This document shows, piece by piece, positions 11,236-22,812 of a DNA stretch of 64,000 bases; within the stretch, counting starts at the first letter, position 1; each line of letters starts with the position of its first letter. This stretch comes from Prorocentrum cordatum (Eukaryota; Sar; Dinophyceae; Prorocentrales; Prorocentraceae), in contig CAUYUJ010016707.1 in assembly GCA_963575745.1 (NCBI GenBank), positions 1 to 64,000 of the forward strand. Direction: 5' to 3'. The notes under the pieces were generated by a model. The model searched no databases. It was not told the DNA's origin and saw only the letters and a list, made by a program, of their open reading frames with translations. A program made the translations under genes and the position numbers.

Positions 11236-11633
11236 ATTGACCCCCGTCTCAAGGCTCCCGACTCCTCCTCCTCCCCCTCCTCCCGTGGCGCCTCTATGGT
11301 GGCGAGCAGGGCGCAGACCTGGCCCGACTCAGCGGCCTGAATGACCTCGCAAAAACGGCCGCTCGCCACGGCCGATGCCCAAACGCACCGTGTTCCGCCC
11401 TCTTCGATCCCGCCCGTCCCTCCCTCCTCTTGTCCTCCTCGCCCAGCTCCTGAACCACCCTCGCCTCGTCAACCGTGTCCTCCTCCTCCTCCTCCAGCTC
11501 CTCCTCCCCGTTCCTCTCTTCCTCCTGTTCCCATTCCTCGTCCTCCCTGTGTACCTCCACCTATTCCGCGGCGTCCTGCTTCTGCCCCTCGTAGTCCCTC
11601 GACATCATCATACGAAATCGCAGACATCGCCAC

Positions 11634-11796
11634 CTTGGTCGTCGCCATTATCATTGCCAGAACCATCATTGGTCCTTCCGAGCACAACGCAACAAAACAA
11701 TTCTGCGTTTCCTCCGCCTGCCCATCCATCCCCCCCAAAAAGGCGCCCTGCATGTTGACGATCACCCACGCCAGGCCCACAGCCATGGCGGTACGA
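11634..11796 (-). CDS. Candidate exon of a membrane-like host protein
   Basis: Minus-strand exon with a pyrimidine-rich acceptor (CGCTTTTGCAG, or TGCAGAG ending at 11,797) and a donor AAG/GTGGCG (intron from 11,633). It reads RTAMAVGLAWVIVNMQGAFL, a short Gly-Gln-Glu loop, and then CFVALCSEGPMMVLAMIMAT. That is two hydrophobic stretches that could be membrane helices. It joins in phase to the candidate exon at 11,945-12,021 across a 148-bp intron. A downstream stretch on the same strand at about 11,290-11,390 (SGRFCEVIQAAESGQVCALL) may be a further exon. The family is not recognised. Confidence 0.4.
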
Positions 11797-11944
11797 CTCT
11801 GCAAAAGCGGCGAATCGAGGGAAGGAGTGTGAGCTCCGTCTGGAGCAGGGGCGGTAATGGCACAAACTCTGCTAAGCACTTGGATGGGCCTCTCTTGGAC
11901 GTTGGATGTTGCCGGCAGGGAGATATCAGCGAAGACTACATAAC

Positions 11945-12021
11945 CCGAACCATTTCCAGAACGAAATCAGCCTAGAGACCCCAAATATTCGCTGGTTCAG
12001 AACAATCTCCGCCGGCCCCTC
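11945..12021 (-). CDS. Candidate exon upstream of 11,634-11,796
   Basis: 77 nt reading PAEIVLNQRIFGVSRLISFW then KWFG. It starts after an AG at 12,022-12,023 next to the CAT array and ends before GTTATG. Its two leftover bases complete a Gly codon with the first base of the next exon. Support is phase consistency and ordinary composition only. Confidence 0.35.
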
Positions 12022-12029
12022 CTGATCAT

Positions 12030-12057
12030 CATCATAATCATCTTCATCAGCATCATC

Positions 12058-12138
<81 letters not shown>

Positions 12139-12393
12139 GTCCTCATCATCATCATCATCATCCTCATCCTCCTCCTTTTCCACCTCCTCCCTTCTAATCA
12201 TCATCACTATCATCATTATCATCATTATCCGCATCATCATCATCATCATCATCATCATCAGCAGCATCAGCATCACCATCACCATCACCATCACCATCAC
12301 CATCATCATTATCATCATCATCATCATCATCACAGTCGTCGTCGTCATCCCCCTCCTCATCCTCACCATCACCAGTATCATCATCATCGTCAC

Positions 12394-12448
<55 letters not shown>

Positions 12449-13255
12449 GTCACCATCATCATCATCAGACTCATCGTCGTCCTCCTCCTCCTCATCCTCA
12501 TCATCATGCTCATTCCCATCCGAATCCTCATTCGCATCCTCTTCCCCCTCTTCCTCATCATGATCGCCATCACCATCACCATCACCATCACCATCACCAT
12601 CACCATCATCATCATCATCATCATCATCAATCACCATCATCATCACACTCACCATCAGCTCCATCATCATCATCAACATCATCATCGTCATCATCAGTAT
12701 CATCACAAGCACCGTCATCATCAACAACATTACCATCATCGGCGCCATCCTCATCATCATCACGGTCGTCACCGTCACCAGCATTACCAACCACAACAAC
12801 AGCAACATCACAATCACCATCACCATCAGAAGCTACATCACCATCACATTCACACTCATCATCACCATCATCATCAACATCATCATCGACACAACCAACA
12901 CCATCATCATCATGATCAAAAACAGATTCACCGTCATCGTCATCGTCATCGCTATCGTCATCAGCATCATCATAATCATCATCATTACCATCATCATCGC
13001 CATCACGATCGACACCACCCATCATTATCATCTTCATCATCATTATCAGCAGCATCACCATCGGCGTCGTCATCATCATCGGCGTCGCAATCAGCATCAT
13101 TGCCATCATCATCATCATCACTGCCATCAGCATCATCATCTTCCTCACCAGTATCACCTTCCATCACCATCACCATCACCATCATCATCACCACCATCAC
13201 CACCACCATCACCTTCACCACAACCATCATCATCAGCAGCAGCATCATCCTCATT
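12030..13255. repeat. 1.2-kb (CAT)n array
   Basis: Interrupted CAT repeats. The part at about 12,481-12,630 contains a more complex ~130-bp segment that also occurs at about 15,671-15,810. It would lie in an intron if the flanking minus-strand exon candidates are right. Confidence 0.9.
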
Positions 13256-13320
13256 CCCATCATCCTCAACATTCTCATCATCATTTCTCCTCCCGATGCA
13301 TGTTTGCACTTCGATTGCAC

Positions 13321-13425
13321 GCGGCATATCGGTGCAGCGATGGCATAAACATGAGAGGTAAAATAACACTTGCGAACATCAGATAGGCGAGGAAGTGCGC
13401 CGAAACAATGGAGGGATGCCGAGTT
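13321..13425 (-). CDS. Candidate exon with a hydrophobic helix
   Basis: The acceptor is GCCCTCGCCTGGCAG after a long pyrimidine tract. One frame reads IVSAHFLAYLMFASVILPLM then FMPSLHRYA, strongly hydrophobic. A GT follows at 13,320. Phase does not match the next candidate exon with this donor, so another exon or a GC/GA donor would be needed. It could equally be chance. Confidence 0.25.
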
Positions 13426-14149
13426 CTGCCAGGCGAGGGCAGCAACAACAGAGAGAGGACCTGTTTCCCTCAGGACCGGAAAACAGCGAGGAGGCCAGCA
13501 GAGACAAAACACGTGCAAAGGTGGAGGGCCACACGGCAGAGCCCCCTCGTCAAAAAACTCACAAGCTTGCGGGCGAGCGCCCCTGACCCAAGCAAGTGAG
13601 CCATTCGCAATGCCGCCAAAAATCGTGAGACGAGGGCGGCACGAGGGGGAAGGAGCGGAAAAAGGAAGAAGGAGGACGACGAGGACGAGGGAAAGAAGGA
13701 GGGGAGGGCACGCTCAGCGACAGTCCTGGGCCGTCGCAAACCTCGTGCTGACCAGCGGCCGCCTGTCCGTGGAGGGGGGCCCGCGCTAACTATGGAGGAG
13801 CAGCGTGCAAAAACAACACTCGCATAAACGCTAAAAACGCGGCTGGAAAAAAAAAAAACAGGAAGAGGAGGAGGGGGGGGAGGAGGAAGAGGAGGAGGAG
13901 GAGGAGGAGGAGGACGAGGAGGAAGGACTGCAGCGCCCGCGCCTGCACGGGCGCACGGCCGGACACTTCGCGCCAGCACTCGGCCTCCGGGCCCCCAAGA
14001 GGAAGAGGACAGGGAGGAGCAGACAAGGGGGAAAAGGGGAGGGCAGCAAGCAGCCAGGCAAGCAACGGGTGTGAGCCACCCGACCCCGCTGGTTCAGCGC
14101 GAGTGATGGGGTAGGGGCGGACGGAGGCGGGAGGAGGGGGGAAACCCGC
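13426..14149. other. No gene recognised; short GGA run and A-run
   Basis: GC-rich mixed sequence. An A-run lies at 13,846-13,858 and (GGA)n at 13,865-13,922. It may include the 3' end of the minus-strand LINE fragment at 14,150-15,460. Confidence 0.5.
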
Positions 14150-15460
14150 GCCGGCGGGGGTGGGCTGGCTGGCGCCCTTAATCGTCACCCCCGCCGGCAA
14201 GTAGGCCCTGACGTGGGCGGCCGCCCGCCGGCACAGCGCCACGCTAGCCGCGCTGGCCAAGCGGCGGTGCCGCCACGCCCCGTCCGAGCATCCCCTCCGC
14301 CGGGCAAGGCGGGTCGCGAGTGTGCGGGGGATGGATGTCGTCGTCCGGGGGTGGGGCCGCCCGTGGGCTGACCAAACTAAGGGCTGGTACAGGATGTTCT
14401 GGCGGTCCAGAACATCGCTGTAGGGGGCGTAGTACGCCGTCTTGCGCTCGTACATGCTGGAGACGCAATCCGGGCCAGCGTCGCACGCGTCGGGAGAGGC
14501 GATCCCGATGTCGAACGCAATGAGCCCGTGCCCCAGCGCCCCCGTGAGCACGCTCGCGGGCCGCAGGCGGGTGCCCGGGATGAGGTTCTGCGCCTCGAGC
14601 TCGGTGGCGGGGTCGCAGCTGTTCGCAGCCTCGTACACATGCCGTGCAAGCACGTGGTGGCCCTTCGTAGCCTCGGCTCCCCTGCAGCAGAGCGCGCGCG
14701 AGCCCGCGGAGTCGAGCAGCTCCGTGCTGCAGAGGTTGCAGGGGTGGGCTCGCTGGGGCCGGCGGCGCCGAGGCGCAGGCGGAACCCCTCCACGCGAAGT
14801 CCTGCTGGTCGAGGAGGGGCCCTTTGTGCCGGCTCAGAGCCCAGGAACCGCTCGTGGTTGGTGTCGGGGTGGCTGAAGTCCTCCAAGCGGCGCGGCGCCG
14901 GGTTGTTGCCCGCCTGCGCGTGGCGCTCGCGAAGCTCCAGACGCGCCTGCGTGTCGAGGCGGGCCAGGGTGGCCCTCTGGAGGTGGGCGCGGCCGCGGGG
15001 GGCAGCAGCAGCCGGGTGCTCGTCGTCCTCGTCCTCGTCGAGGGGGACGATGCCCCTGCCCATGCGCTGGGGCCGGCCGTTCCGTCTGGGAGCGCCGTCA
15101 TTGGCGGGTGCGCCAGCGTCGAAGAGGCCGACCCACCGTTCCTCGCACTGGTCGGCCGCGTCTGCGAGGAATTCCAGGAGCTGCCTTCCGGAGGTCGGAG
15201 GGAGGAACCCCATCACCGTGACCGCGGCCTCCTCCGTGCGCCTGTCGCGGGCCCCCATGACCGCAGCCGCGGTGCACAGGCCGGCCAGGGCAAGGTGCTC
15301 GGCCATCTCGCGGACGTGCGGGCGGGAGCTCACGCGGCTGGCGAGGAACGCGGCCGTGGACACGCGCTCCGCGGTGCGTAGGCCGAGGCCGCCCCAGAAG
15401 GCTCCAGTGGTGGCTTGTTCCCAAGCGTCGTCTGGCAGGTCGCCGCCGACGATCATCGTC
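14150..15460 (-). pseudogene. 5'-truncated LINE: RT tail, zinc motif, nuclease-like end
   Basis: In minus order: a reverse-transcriptase C-terminal segment (ATTGAFWGGLGLRTAERV, then STAAFLASR). Then LLDQQDFAWR, then a zinc-like CNLCSTELLDSAGSRALCC...H. Last comes RLRPASVLTGALGHGLIAFD with IGIASP...SMYERKTAYY and LYQPLVWSAHGRP. The last part resembles the conserved C-terminal block of some LINEs, possibly a PD-(D/E)xK-type fold (Asp in AFDIGIASP, Lys in ERKTAYY). Two frameshifts, at about 14,850 and 14,740, break it. The catalytic core is absent because the 5' side runs directly into a CAT array. Confidence 0.6.
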
Positions 15461-15461
15461 A

Positions 15462-15505
15462 TCGCCATCGTCATCACCGTCATCGTGATCGTGATTGTGA
15501 TTTTG

Positions 15506-15544
<39 letters not shown>

Positions 15545-15574
15545 ATCATCATCATCATCATCACCACCACCACC

Positions 15575-15608
<34 letters not shown>

Positions 15609-15786
15609 TCATCAGCATCATCATCATCATCATCATCATTGTCAACATCATCAGCATTATAATCATCGTCGTCCTCCTCCTCATCCTCATCATCATACTC
15701 ATTCCCATCCGAATCCTCATTTGCATCCTCTTCCTCCTCTTCCTCATCATGATCGCCATCACCATCACCATCACCATCACCATCAC

Positions 15787-15841
<55 letters not shown>

Positions 15842-15882
15842 GTCATCGTCATCGTCATCATCATCATCATCATCATCATCAG

Positions 15883-15915
<33 letters not shown>
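15462..15915. repeat. (CAT)n array, second locus
   Basis: CAT repeats including the complex ~130-bp segment shared with about 12,481-12,630. Bases 15,916-16,370 hold no recognised gene. Confidence 0.9.
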
Positions 15916-16399
15916 GTGTCCAACCCATTTAGTAATGTCGGCGCGCCGAATAATACATCAAGTCACGCATCGTCAACGCCGATCCATGAAAACAAACCAC
16001 GCTTACCGCACAGAGCGACGCAATATCACAACGCACAACCTTCTCCAACTCCCTCCTTCTCCCCCCCCTTTTCCTTCGTCCTGCTTTCATGCCATGGGGG
16101 AAGCGGTCCCCAAGTGCCTGGCCGATAACATGGCCGGTTGGAGGAAGAACGAATAGGGAGAGAAAAAGAGGATGCGGAGGATGATGGTGAGACTGGTGCT
16201 AGTGGTGGAAAGGAGGTGGAGGAACAAGTTGAGCCTTCCCAACGCACTTCCGACCGTGCCCATATATGATGACGAGCCCACTGCGTGACCGACCTGACCT
16301 GTCTGAGTACCGTACCGTACGCGAACGAACAGAATATATGAAACAATCGAACACTTAGCAAACGACGATGCTGCTTACGTTCACAGCAAACACATATGC

Positions 16400-17000
16400 C
16401 GCGCGAGAGCCCCGATTGGAAAGGGAACTGCTTTGCATCCTTCGAGTGAGTTGCAAGAGCTGCGAAAAGCTAGGATCCGACAGCAGCGTGTCCAACGATG
16501 GCCCCATTCTTTATGTAAACAAGGGACTTCACCCCACCGGCCTCGCAACGTATACACAAGTTTACACCAAAAGTTATTAAACTTCTGCGGCCTGAACGTC
16601 GAAATCGACAACCCCAACCACACAAACGCTTTGAGCACGTGCACTTGTTTCACATGTTGCAGCCGTTAGCCAGTGATTGTAACGACGCCCCAAGCGAGAG
16701 CAACACTTTGACAAGGAACCGCCCTGCATCCGTGCAATTGCCGCGCAAATTTAAAACGAATGTGCGTGGCGCGAGGGCGGAAGCCACAATTTGAGAACAA
16801 AACTGACCGCCCTCCAACCTTGTAGATGCTACTAGTTGCGAGGGACGAACGTGCACCGCGCTAAAGCGAGGGCACCGTTTTGAAACATGAGCCGCCCTCG
16901 ATCCTTACATGTGCTGCAAGCTTTGAATGTACGTCGAATCCCTTCCTTGTGCTTGTTGCAAGTTTTGTAAATGAGCGCGCGAAGCGTGAGGGCGACAACC
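16400..17000 (-). repeat. Degenerate copies of the 83-bp dispersed family
   Basis: Minus-oriented relatives of the 41,040-41,560 tandem unit. Recognisable words are CGAATGTGCGYGGCGC, GCGAGRGC and CCGCCCT near 16,720, 16,850 and 16,960. No gene. Confidence 0.55.
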
Positions 17001-17209
17001 CCGTACTACCCCCACGTCCATACATGCAGTCGTTGCAGGCTCTTGGAACGCATGCACGCCACGCCCAGGCGCGATCCCCATCCTGAAGACCACATCCATC
17101 CTTTTCGCTTGCACCTCCTCGCCGCGAATGCACGCGGCGCTGAGATGATTGACCCACTGCGGAAAAAACTCTTCCATCCGTGCAACCGATGGGAACTCCA
17201 AGCCGTTGG

Positions 17210-17440
17210 ATCATACGCGGTAAGGAAATCTTCGGGGACCCCCTCGCCCAGCCCGCCCTGTCACCAGCAGCAAGCCGCTGTTGTCTTGGTGAAAATGATC
17301 GCGCCGACACCGGTCCTGCCGTCTACCCAGTACAACAATACCCCTATCCTTGAAGGCCGCACAGGTGTCCTCTAAGCGATTTATACTGCTCGCTGCGTAT
17401 GGGTTGTAAGAAGCTGCGCGCATGCCTTCTGCTGGTCGGC
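17210..17440 (-). pseudogene. Weak LINE endonuclease N-terminus
   Basis: A minus frame reads MRAASYNPYAASSINRLEDT, then CAAFKDRGIVVLGRRQD. This resembles the start of an exonuclease-endonuclease-phosphatase domain (SYN..., then a LQ/LG-x-x-R segment). The remaining motifs are not seen. Part of it overlaps sequence resembling the 83-bp dispersed family, so the call is tentative. Confidence 0.35.
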
Positions 17441-17469
17441 TCGGTCCTACATTCCGCGGCGCTGCAGGC

Positions 17470-17725
17470 TCCCTTCTCCTCCTCCACCTCCTCCTCCTCC
17501 TCCCTCCTCCTCCTCCTCCTCCTCCTCCTCCTCCTCCTCCTCCTCCTCCTCCTCCTCCTGGCCACATTCTAACCTGGAGGGAACCCTGGTCTGTGCCGAC
17601 GTGTGCGTTTGCCGCTCTTGGCTCCGTCGGATGGTCCTTTCTGAGCCTGTAGCGCCGACTGGGATGGAGGAGGAAGAGGAGGAGGAGGAGGGGGAGGAGG
17701 AGGAGGAGGAGGAAGAGGAGCGAAT
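17470..17725. repeat. (CCT)n and (GGA)n blocks
   Basis: CCT 17,474-17,560 and GGA 17,664-17,718, in inverted relation across about 100 bp. Confidence 0.9.
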
Positions 17726-18227
17726 CGCTCATCATGAGCAATAAGCCATGGGCGATGAGAGCGAACCCGAGAAGGAGCGAGTCGGCAGGCGACGACGCCA
17801 GCCCGCGGCCAACCCCCTCAGCCGTCCACCGGGACGGAGCGGCGCGCCAAGGCGCGGCGCACGCGCCGAGGGGCCCCCGTCTACAGGGGACGTGACGGAT
17901 GCCCCCCTCGGCCGAAGTCGGAGTCCCGGGCGACGCAGACCACAACAAAGCTCATGTCAGGTGCGGGGAGTGGACGGCGGCAAGGGCAGGGGCAGGGGCA
18001 GCGAGAAAAGGGGCGCAAGCAAGCGAAGACCACAGACAACCGCAGAGCAAATAGGAAAATGGCCGCCCCCCCCCCTGATAGGTGCTCCCCCCCTTAGCGG
18101 ATGTTCAGACTGTCCACAACATCTCATATCTCCTGCGGCATTCAAGCCCCCATTGAAGAAGCACACACACACAAACGCGCGCGCAAAACACATCGACGGC
18201 AAAACGTGACCTCCATCATCCAATGCT

Positions 18228-18800
18228 TTCATCCTCGTCCTCCTCGTCCTCCTCGTCCTCCTCCTCCTCCTCCTCCTCCTCCTCCTCCTTCTCCTCCTCC
18301 TCCTCCTCCTCCTCCTCCTCCTCCTCCTCCTCCTCCTCCTCCTCCTCCTCCTCCTCCTCCTCCTCCTCCTCCTCCTCCTCCCCCTCCCCCCCTCCTCCTC
18401 CTCCTCCTCCCTCCTCCTCTCCTCCTCCTCCTCCTGCCCCGTGGGGTGGCAACGGCCCCGCGTGCCTTCTGGTTGATGGCAGCGGCGCGGGAGATGATAA
18501 CGCTTGGCGGCTGTCGGGGCCGAGCCTCCACACTGCGAGGAAGGAGGAGGGGGGAGGAGGAGGGACAGGAACACACGAGGAGGAGGAGGAGGAGGAGGAG
18601 GAGGAGGAGGAGGAGGAAAGAGGAGGAGGACGAGAAGAACGAGAGGAGGAGGATTATGAAGAGTGGGCGAGAGGGAGGAGGAGGAGGAGGAGGAGGAGGA
18701 GGAGGAGGAGGAGGAGGAGGAGGAGGAGGGCGAGGAGGGTGGCAATGAGGAGGAGGCGGAGGAGGAGGAGGAGGAGGAGGAGGAGGAGGAGGGGGAGGAG
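18228..18800. repeat. (CCT)n / (GGA)n inverted pair
   Basis: About 200 bp of CCT (18,228-18,435). A 100-bp unique spacer follows, then about 250 bp of GGA (18,540-18,800). The blocks are complementary and could pair as a hairpin, or form triplex DNA. Confidence 0.95.
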
Positions 18801-20543
18801 GGGGAGGACGTGTAGGAGACGAGCTCCCGCGCCTCGACGCAGCGGCACCTGGCGGCGCCTGATAGTGCCAATGTCTCGACCGCGCTGCCGCCGCCGGGCG
18901 CCCCGCATCAGCTTTCTCCGGCCCTCCCTGGTTCGCCGGCTGCTGGGCCCATGGAGGGGCGTCAAGGCTGGCGAGGCGCGGCGCCCTGGCCCGGGCCCGC
19001 CGCGAGGGTGGCCAGAGACCGCCACGGTGCACGTGGCAAACGCCCCTCGCTGGAGCGCGAGCTGGCGCGCGTTGCTAGGCGCTGGCGCGGGCGCCTGGTG
19101 CGTGCAGGAGGCGCGCATGCCCGCTGCGGAGGCGGAGGCCGCCGCGCCCGCAGCCAGGGCGAGGGGCATGCAGCTGGGGGTGCGGCCCGCTGCCAGCTAC
19201 TGGCCGCCGCTCGGTCAGGTCGGAGCCGATGCTGGGGCTCTCAGGGCGGCATCCCGGGAGGCACCAGCACCTCTCCGTCTACTTCGGCCAACGTTGCGCG
19301 ATCCACACCGTGAATTGCTGCGGCTATGCTGGCGTACCACGTGAACTTGAGCGCAAAGCTGACCTGCTGCTGGAGGGTGTGGCATGGTTGAGCGGGCTGG
19401 GAGACGCCAGCGCTTTCGGCATGGGGGGTCTCTAGGGCGTGGCGGGCTAGAAGGACCTCCTTGCTGCCCGCGGCGCCACCTGTGCCCCCTCGCGCGGGGC
19501 CCGTCGCGGATCGACTGCGTCTGGGCAAACGCCGGGGCCCAGGGTCTGGAGGCCTGTGTCGGGCTGCGCTGGGACCTCGGGCTGGCCACGCATGCAGCCC
19601 TGCTGGTGGAGCTCCAGGTCGCGGCACAGTAGGGCCTCGGATGTCGGCGCTGCGGAGGGGTTGCATGCAGAGTCGGCTCGCGCGAGAACCGCTTCTGTGC
19701 CGGCCCGCTGTCAGGAGGCCTGTCACCACGCCCTTGACCACAACGACCTTCCGTCTGCCTGGCAGCAGCTCCATGCGGCTATGCGGGAGCGGCTCGTAGT
19801 GCGTCGCGGATGCCAGGCCGCGCGGCCTGACCGCCCGCATGCGGCTGCGGCGCGGCAGGCGGGTCGCCCTCCCCCCGCGCAGCCAGAGGCGACAGCGAGG
19901 CGGCCGATGCCGCGGCGGATGCGGCGCTGCTCCGGCTCTGGCGGCTGCGCGGCTTCCGGCGAGCCTCGCAGCGCCCTGGAAACGAGGCCCAACGCGCCGC
20001 GCATTCCATCTTCGCGGCCCTGCGCACCGCCAGGGCTGCCGAGGCCGCCTGGTCGCACGCCCTCACGGGGGACACGGTGGCTGCAGGGGCCCCGCCGGAC
20101 CTCCTGGCCCGTGCGGAGGAGGAGTGGCGACGCGCCAGCGCTGCCGCGAGGGCGCGTCGCCGTGTGCCAGTGGGCGGCAGTGGGTCCACGACTGCTTGAC
20201 GAACCGGCAGGGGAGGCTTTGCCGTTGGATCCGCGGCGGGGGCACTTTGGATGCGGCGCTCGCGTCGCGCCCCGGCGTGGCAGCTGGCGCGGCGTGGGCG
20301 CCTGCGGGCAGCAGACCGCGGCTGCTGTCGCTTCGCGGCGAGCCCGCGGTACGGCTCCGATTCTTCGAAGGGCCGCGGCGGGAGCTGTGGCAGCGAAAGC
20401 CGCGGGTCGCGATCGGCGAGGAGTGGCTGCAGGAGCTGGACAACCTGCCGCCCTTCCCGCGGAGGGCGCCGTGGACCGCCGACCTCGTTGCAGGGCTCCT
20501 GCGGCGCATGCCCCAGAGGAAGAAACCGGGGCTCGACGGGTGT

Positions 20544-21592
20544 CACAGAAGACGAAATGGGTGGGGTGGATACCCCAGGGGCGGGCGTTACACTTTTCGG
20601 GGTTGGGCGATAGCAACATTGTTTCGGGCGCCGGAGTGGGGGGGGAGGACTCGAGCAGGCGCGCGGCGCAAGTCTAACATAGCGCCGATGTGGCGCATCG
20701 AATGTCGCGGTCGCATCGGTTCTAACCAGATGCATCGGCGCGCGGCGCGAGCCCGATTCCACGGCCGACGTCGACCCCCTTGCCAGGATGCCAGAAGCGG
20801 GAAGGAGATCTGGGCACGCACTGCGGCGAGGGGAGGCGATTCGCGCGGGTTGCGGCGCCAGGTGACTTTGGCCAGGGGCGACAAAGCCTCGCGGCATCTT
20901 CCCTCGCGATCACGCGACCATCGCGATCGCAGGGCACGTCGCCAGCGGGCCACAAGAGCACTCTTGTTTCCCCCATGTAGTGGAAAATCACTACAGGTAA
21001 TTCCGACTGAAAATATGTAGCCAGAAATGGATACATGATATCGGAACAGAAAACTCATGTTCATCACGCAAAATCTGTACGTACAAGCTAAACTGAATAC
21101 GTGTATTGGCTTCTGCTGCACCCACGGCGCTCCGTCTACCCTGGCGCCCCTCCTCACGCGCGGCCCGCCTGGACAAGGTGCCCCCGCAGCCGCTCGGGCA
21201 TCGCCTTTCCTCCAGCATGGCATCATTAGGAAAGGGCCACGCTGCCCCGCCGCCCCCGGCCGCGATCTATTTTGGCACCGCGATACCCGCAGAGCGCGAT
21301 ACTGCGCTCGCCGCAATGGGCGCCCCCATCTCCGTGCCGCAACGGACGCCGCGACCAAGGACAACGGGCGCCACGAATGAAATCGCGTTCGATGCGCGCG
21401 CCGCCGCATTTGGTCAGCGCCGTCGCTACCGCGACGTTCGATGCGCCATCTCCGCGCCAATCCAAAACTTGCGCCGCGCGCGCGTTCAAATCCCGCGCCC
21501 CCTCCACTCCGGCGCCCAAAACAATTCCGTCATTGCCGGGCCCCGCAAAGGTGGGCGCCCGCCCCTGGGCTATCCACCCTCCTCGCCTCCTC
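20544..21592. mobile_element. 1-kb foldback element inserted in LINE-A
   Basis: Both ends carry long imperfect inverted arms, estimated at 400 bp or more. Outer words GGTGGATA, AGGGGCGGGCG and GGGCGCCGGAGTGG are mirrored at 21,490-21,590. The centre (about 20,985-21,110) is AT-richer and has no arm partner. It sits exactly between the PGLDG and WAAS codons of LINE-A. GGGTG lies at both edges (a possible 5-bp duplication, or a worn 9-bp one). It encodes no transposase, so it is non-autonomous. Confidence 0.65.
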
Positions 21593-22571
21593 CGAGGGTG
21601 GGCCGCCAGCGCGAGCGAGCTCTGCCTTCTCCTGGCGGAGCTGCGCGATTGGATCGCCGTCTTCCTGGAGGAGGTCGAAGCGACTGGCCAGCGGCCCCAC
21701 GAACTCGCGGAACCGGCAGGCTTGCTGCCCACTGAGCCAGACGGCGGTGCAGGGCCGCTGATCGGCGCCCCATCTGGTTGTTGCCGATACTCTACCGCTC
21801 CTGGGCGGCTGGCCGCGCTCGCTTGTTCGCGCAGCGGGGTCTGAGCTGGGGTGGTTCCGGCGCGTGGCGAAGCGCCGAAGAGCTCGCCTCGGAGCTCGCC
21901 CTGGAGCTGGAGGCGGCGGAGGCCCTGGCGGAGAGCATCGCCGGAGCGGCCTTGGGCCGGCGCAAGACGCGCGGCCGCGTCGACCTCCGCGCGCTCCGCT
22001 CGCCGCCGCGCAGCGGGCGGGAGTGCTGCGGTGGGCGGCGGATCCCGCGAGGGCCGCTTGCTCGGCGCGGCGGCGGGCCCGAGCCGGCAGGGCCCGTGGC
22101 GAGCCTTGGGCGCCGTCCGGCAGCGTGCTGCCGGGATGCCACGTGGCCGTTGCTTCCTCGGCGTGCTCGCGCGGCCTGCGCAGCGGCGCTGCAGCGCGCT
22201 CAACGGCCGCGCGTGGCAGAGAGTGCGCGTTGACGGCTTTGCTCTCTGGGCGCGCGGCCCCGGCCAGGAGGCGGCCGTAGTCGGCGAGGCGGTGCGCGAC
22301 GCGCTTCGGCCGACGTCGGTGTTCGAGACGGCCATGGACGGGCGCCCCAACAGGGACAAGAACCGCCAGTTCGCGAACGCCGCCAGTCTTCGGCGATGGC
22401 TCCGCGCGCAGATCCCAAGGGCGCAGTGGCCGCGGCCGCGGGCTCGGCTGCCAGCAGGGCGGTTCTCCCGCATCGCCTCGCTGCCTGCGGGTTTGCGGCG
22501 GCGCTGCCTGCTTGGCGCGGCGGCTGCCGCGCGCTGGCGGGCACGCTGGCCCCTGCGATCTGCCGCGCGGC

Positions 22572-22812
22572 CACATGTTGAGAGCGGCCCGCCCTCCGTC
22601 CGTGAAGTGGCTGCCACTCCTAGAAGGGAGGAGGAGGAGGAGGAGGAGGAGGAGGAGGAGGAGGAGGAGGAGGAGGAGGAGGAGGAGGAGGAGGAGGGAG
22701 GAGGGAGGAGGGAGGAGGGAGGAGGGAGGAGGAGGAGGAGGAGGAGGAGGAGGAGGAGGAGGAGAAGGGAGAAGGTTCAGGATCCGAAGTGTCCCCGAAC
22801 GCGACTGGGCCA
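22572..22812. mobile_element. 241-bp insertion with 20-bp direct repeats and (GGA)n
   Basis: The insert is flanked by perfect 20-bp copies at 22,552-22,571 and 22,813-22,832 (CCTGCGATCTGCCGCGCGGC). Inside are about 140 bp of GGA/GGGA repeat and, in minus orientation, words of the 83-bp dispersed family (TCACGGA, GAGGGCGGGCCG, TCAACATGTG). The long duplication fits a LINE-mobilised or similar insertion. Confidence 0.6.

Noticed and set aside
14377-15915. 512-codon minus frame starting with poly-Met
   Set aside because: It fuses a CAT-array translation to the LINE remnant and then runs into wrong-frame sequence. Only the LINE part is kept.
18960-18995. 2A-like ribosome-skipping motif before the LINE-A endonuclease (GEARRPGPGPP)
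   Set aside because: The required Asn of NPGP is absent and the upstream Asp-x-Glu pattern is missing.
21478-21502. tRNA T-arm-like GTTCAAATCCCGC
   Set aside because: The stem does not close and no D-arm, anticodon arm or acceptor fits. It is part of a foldback arm.
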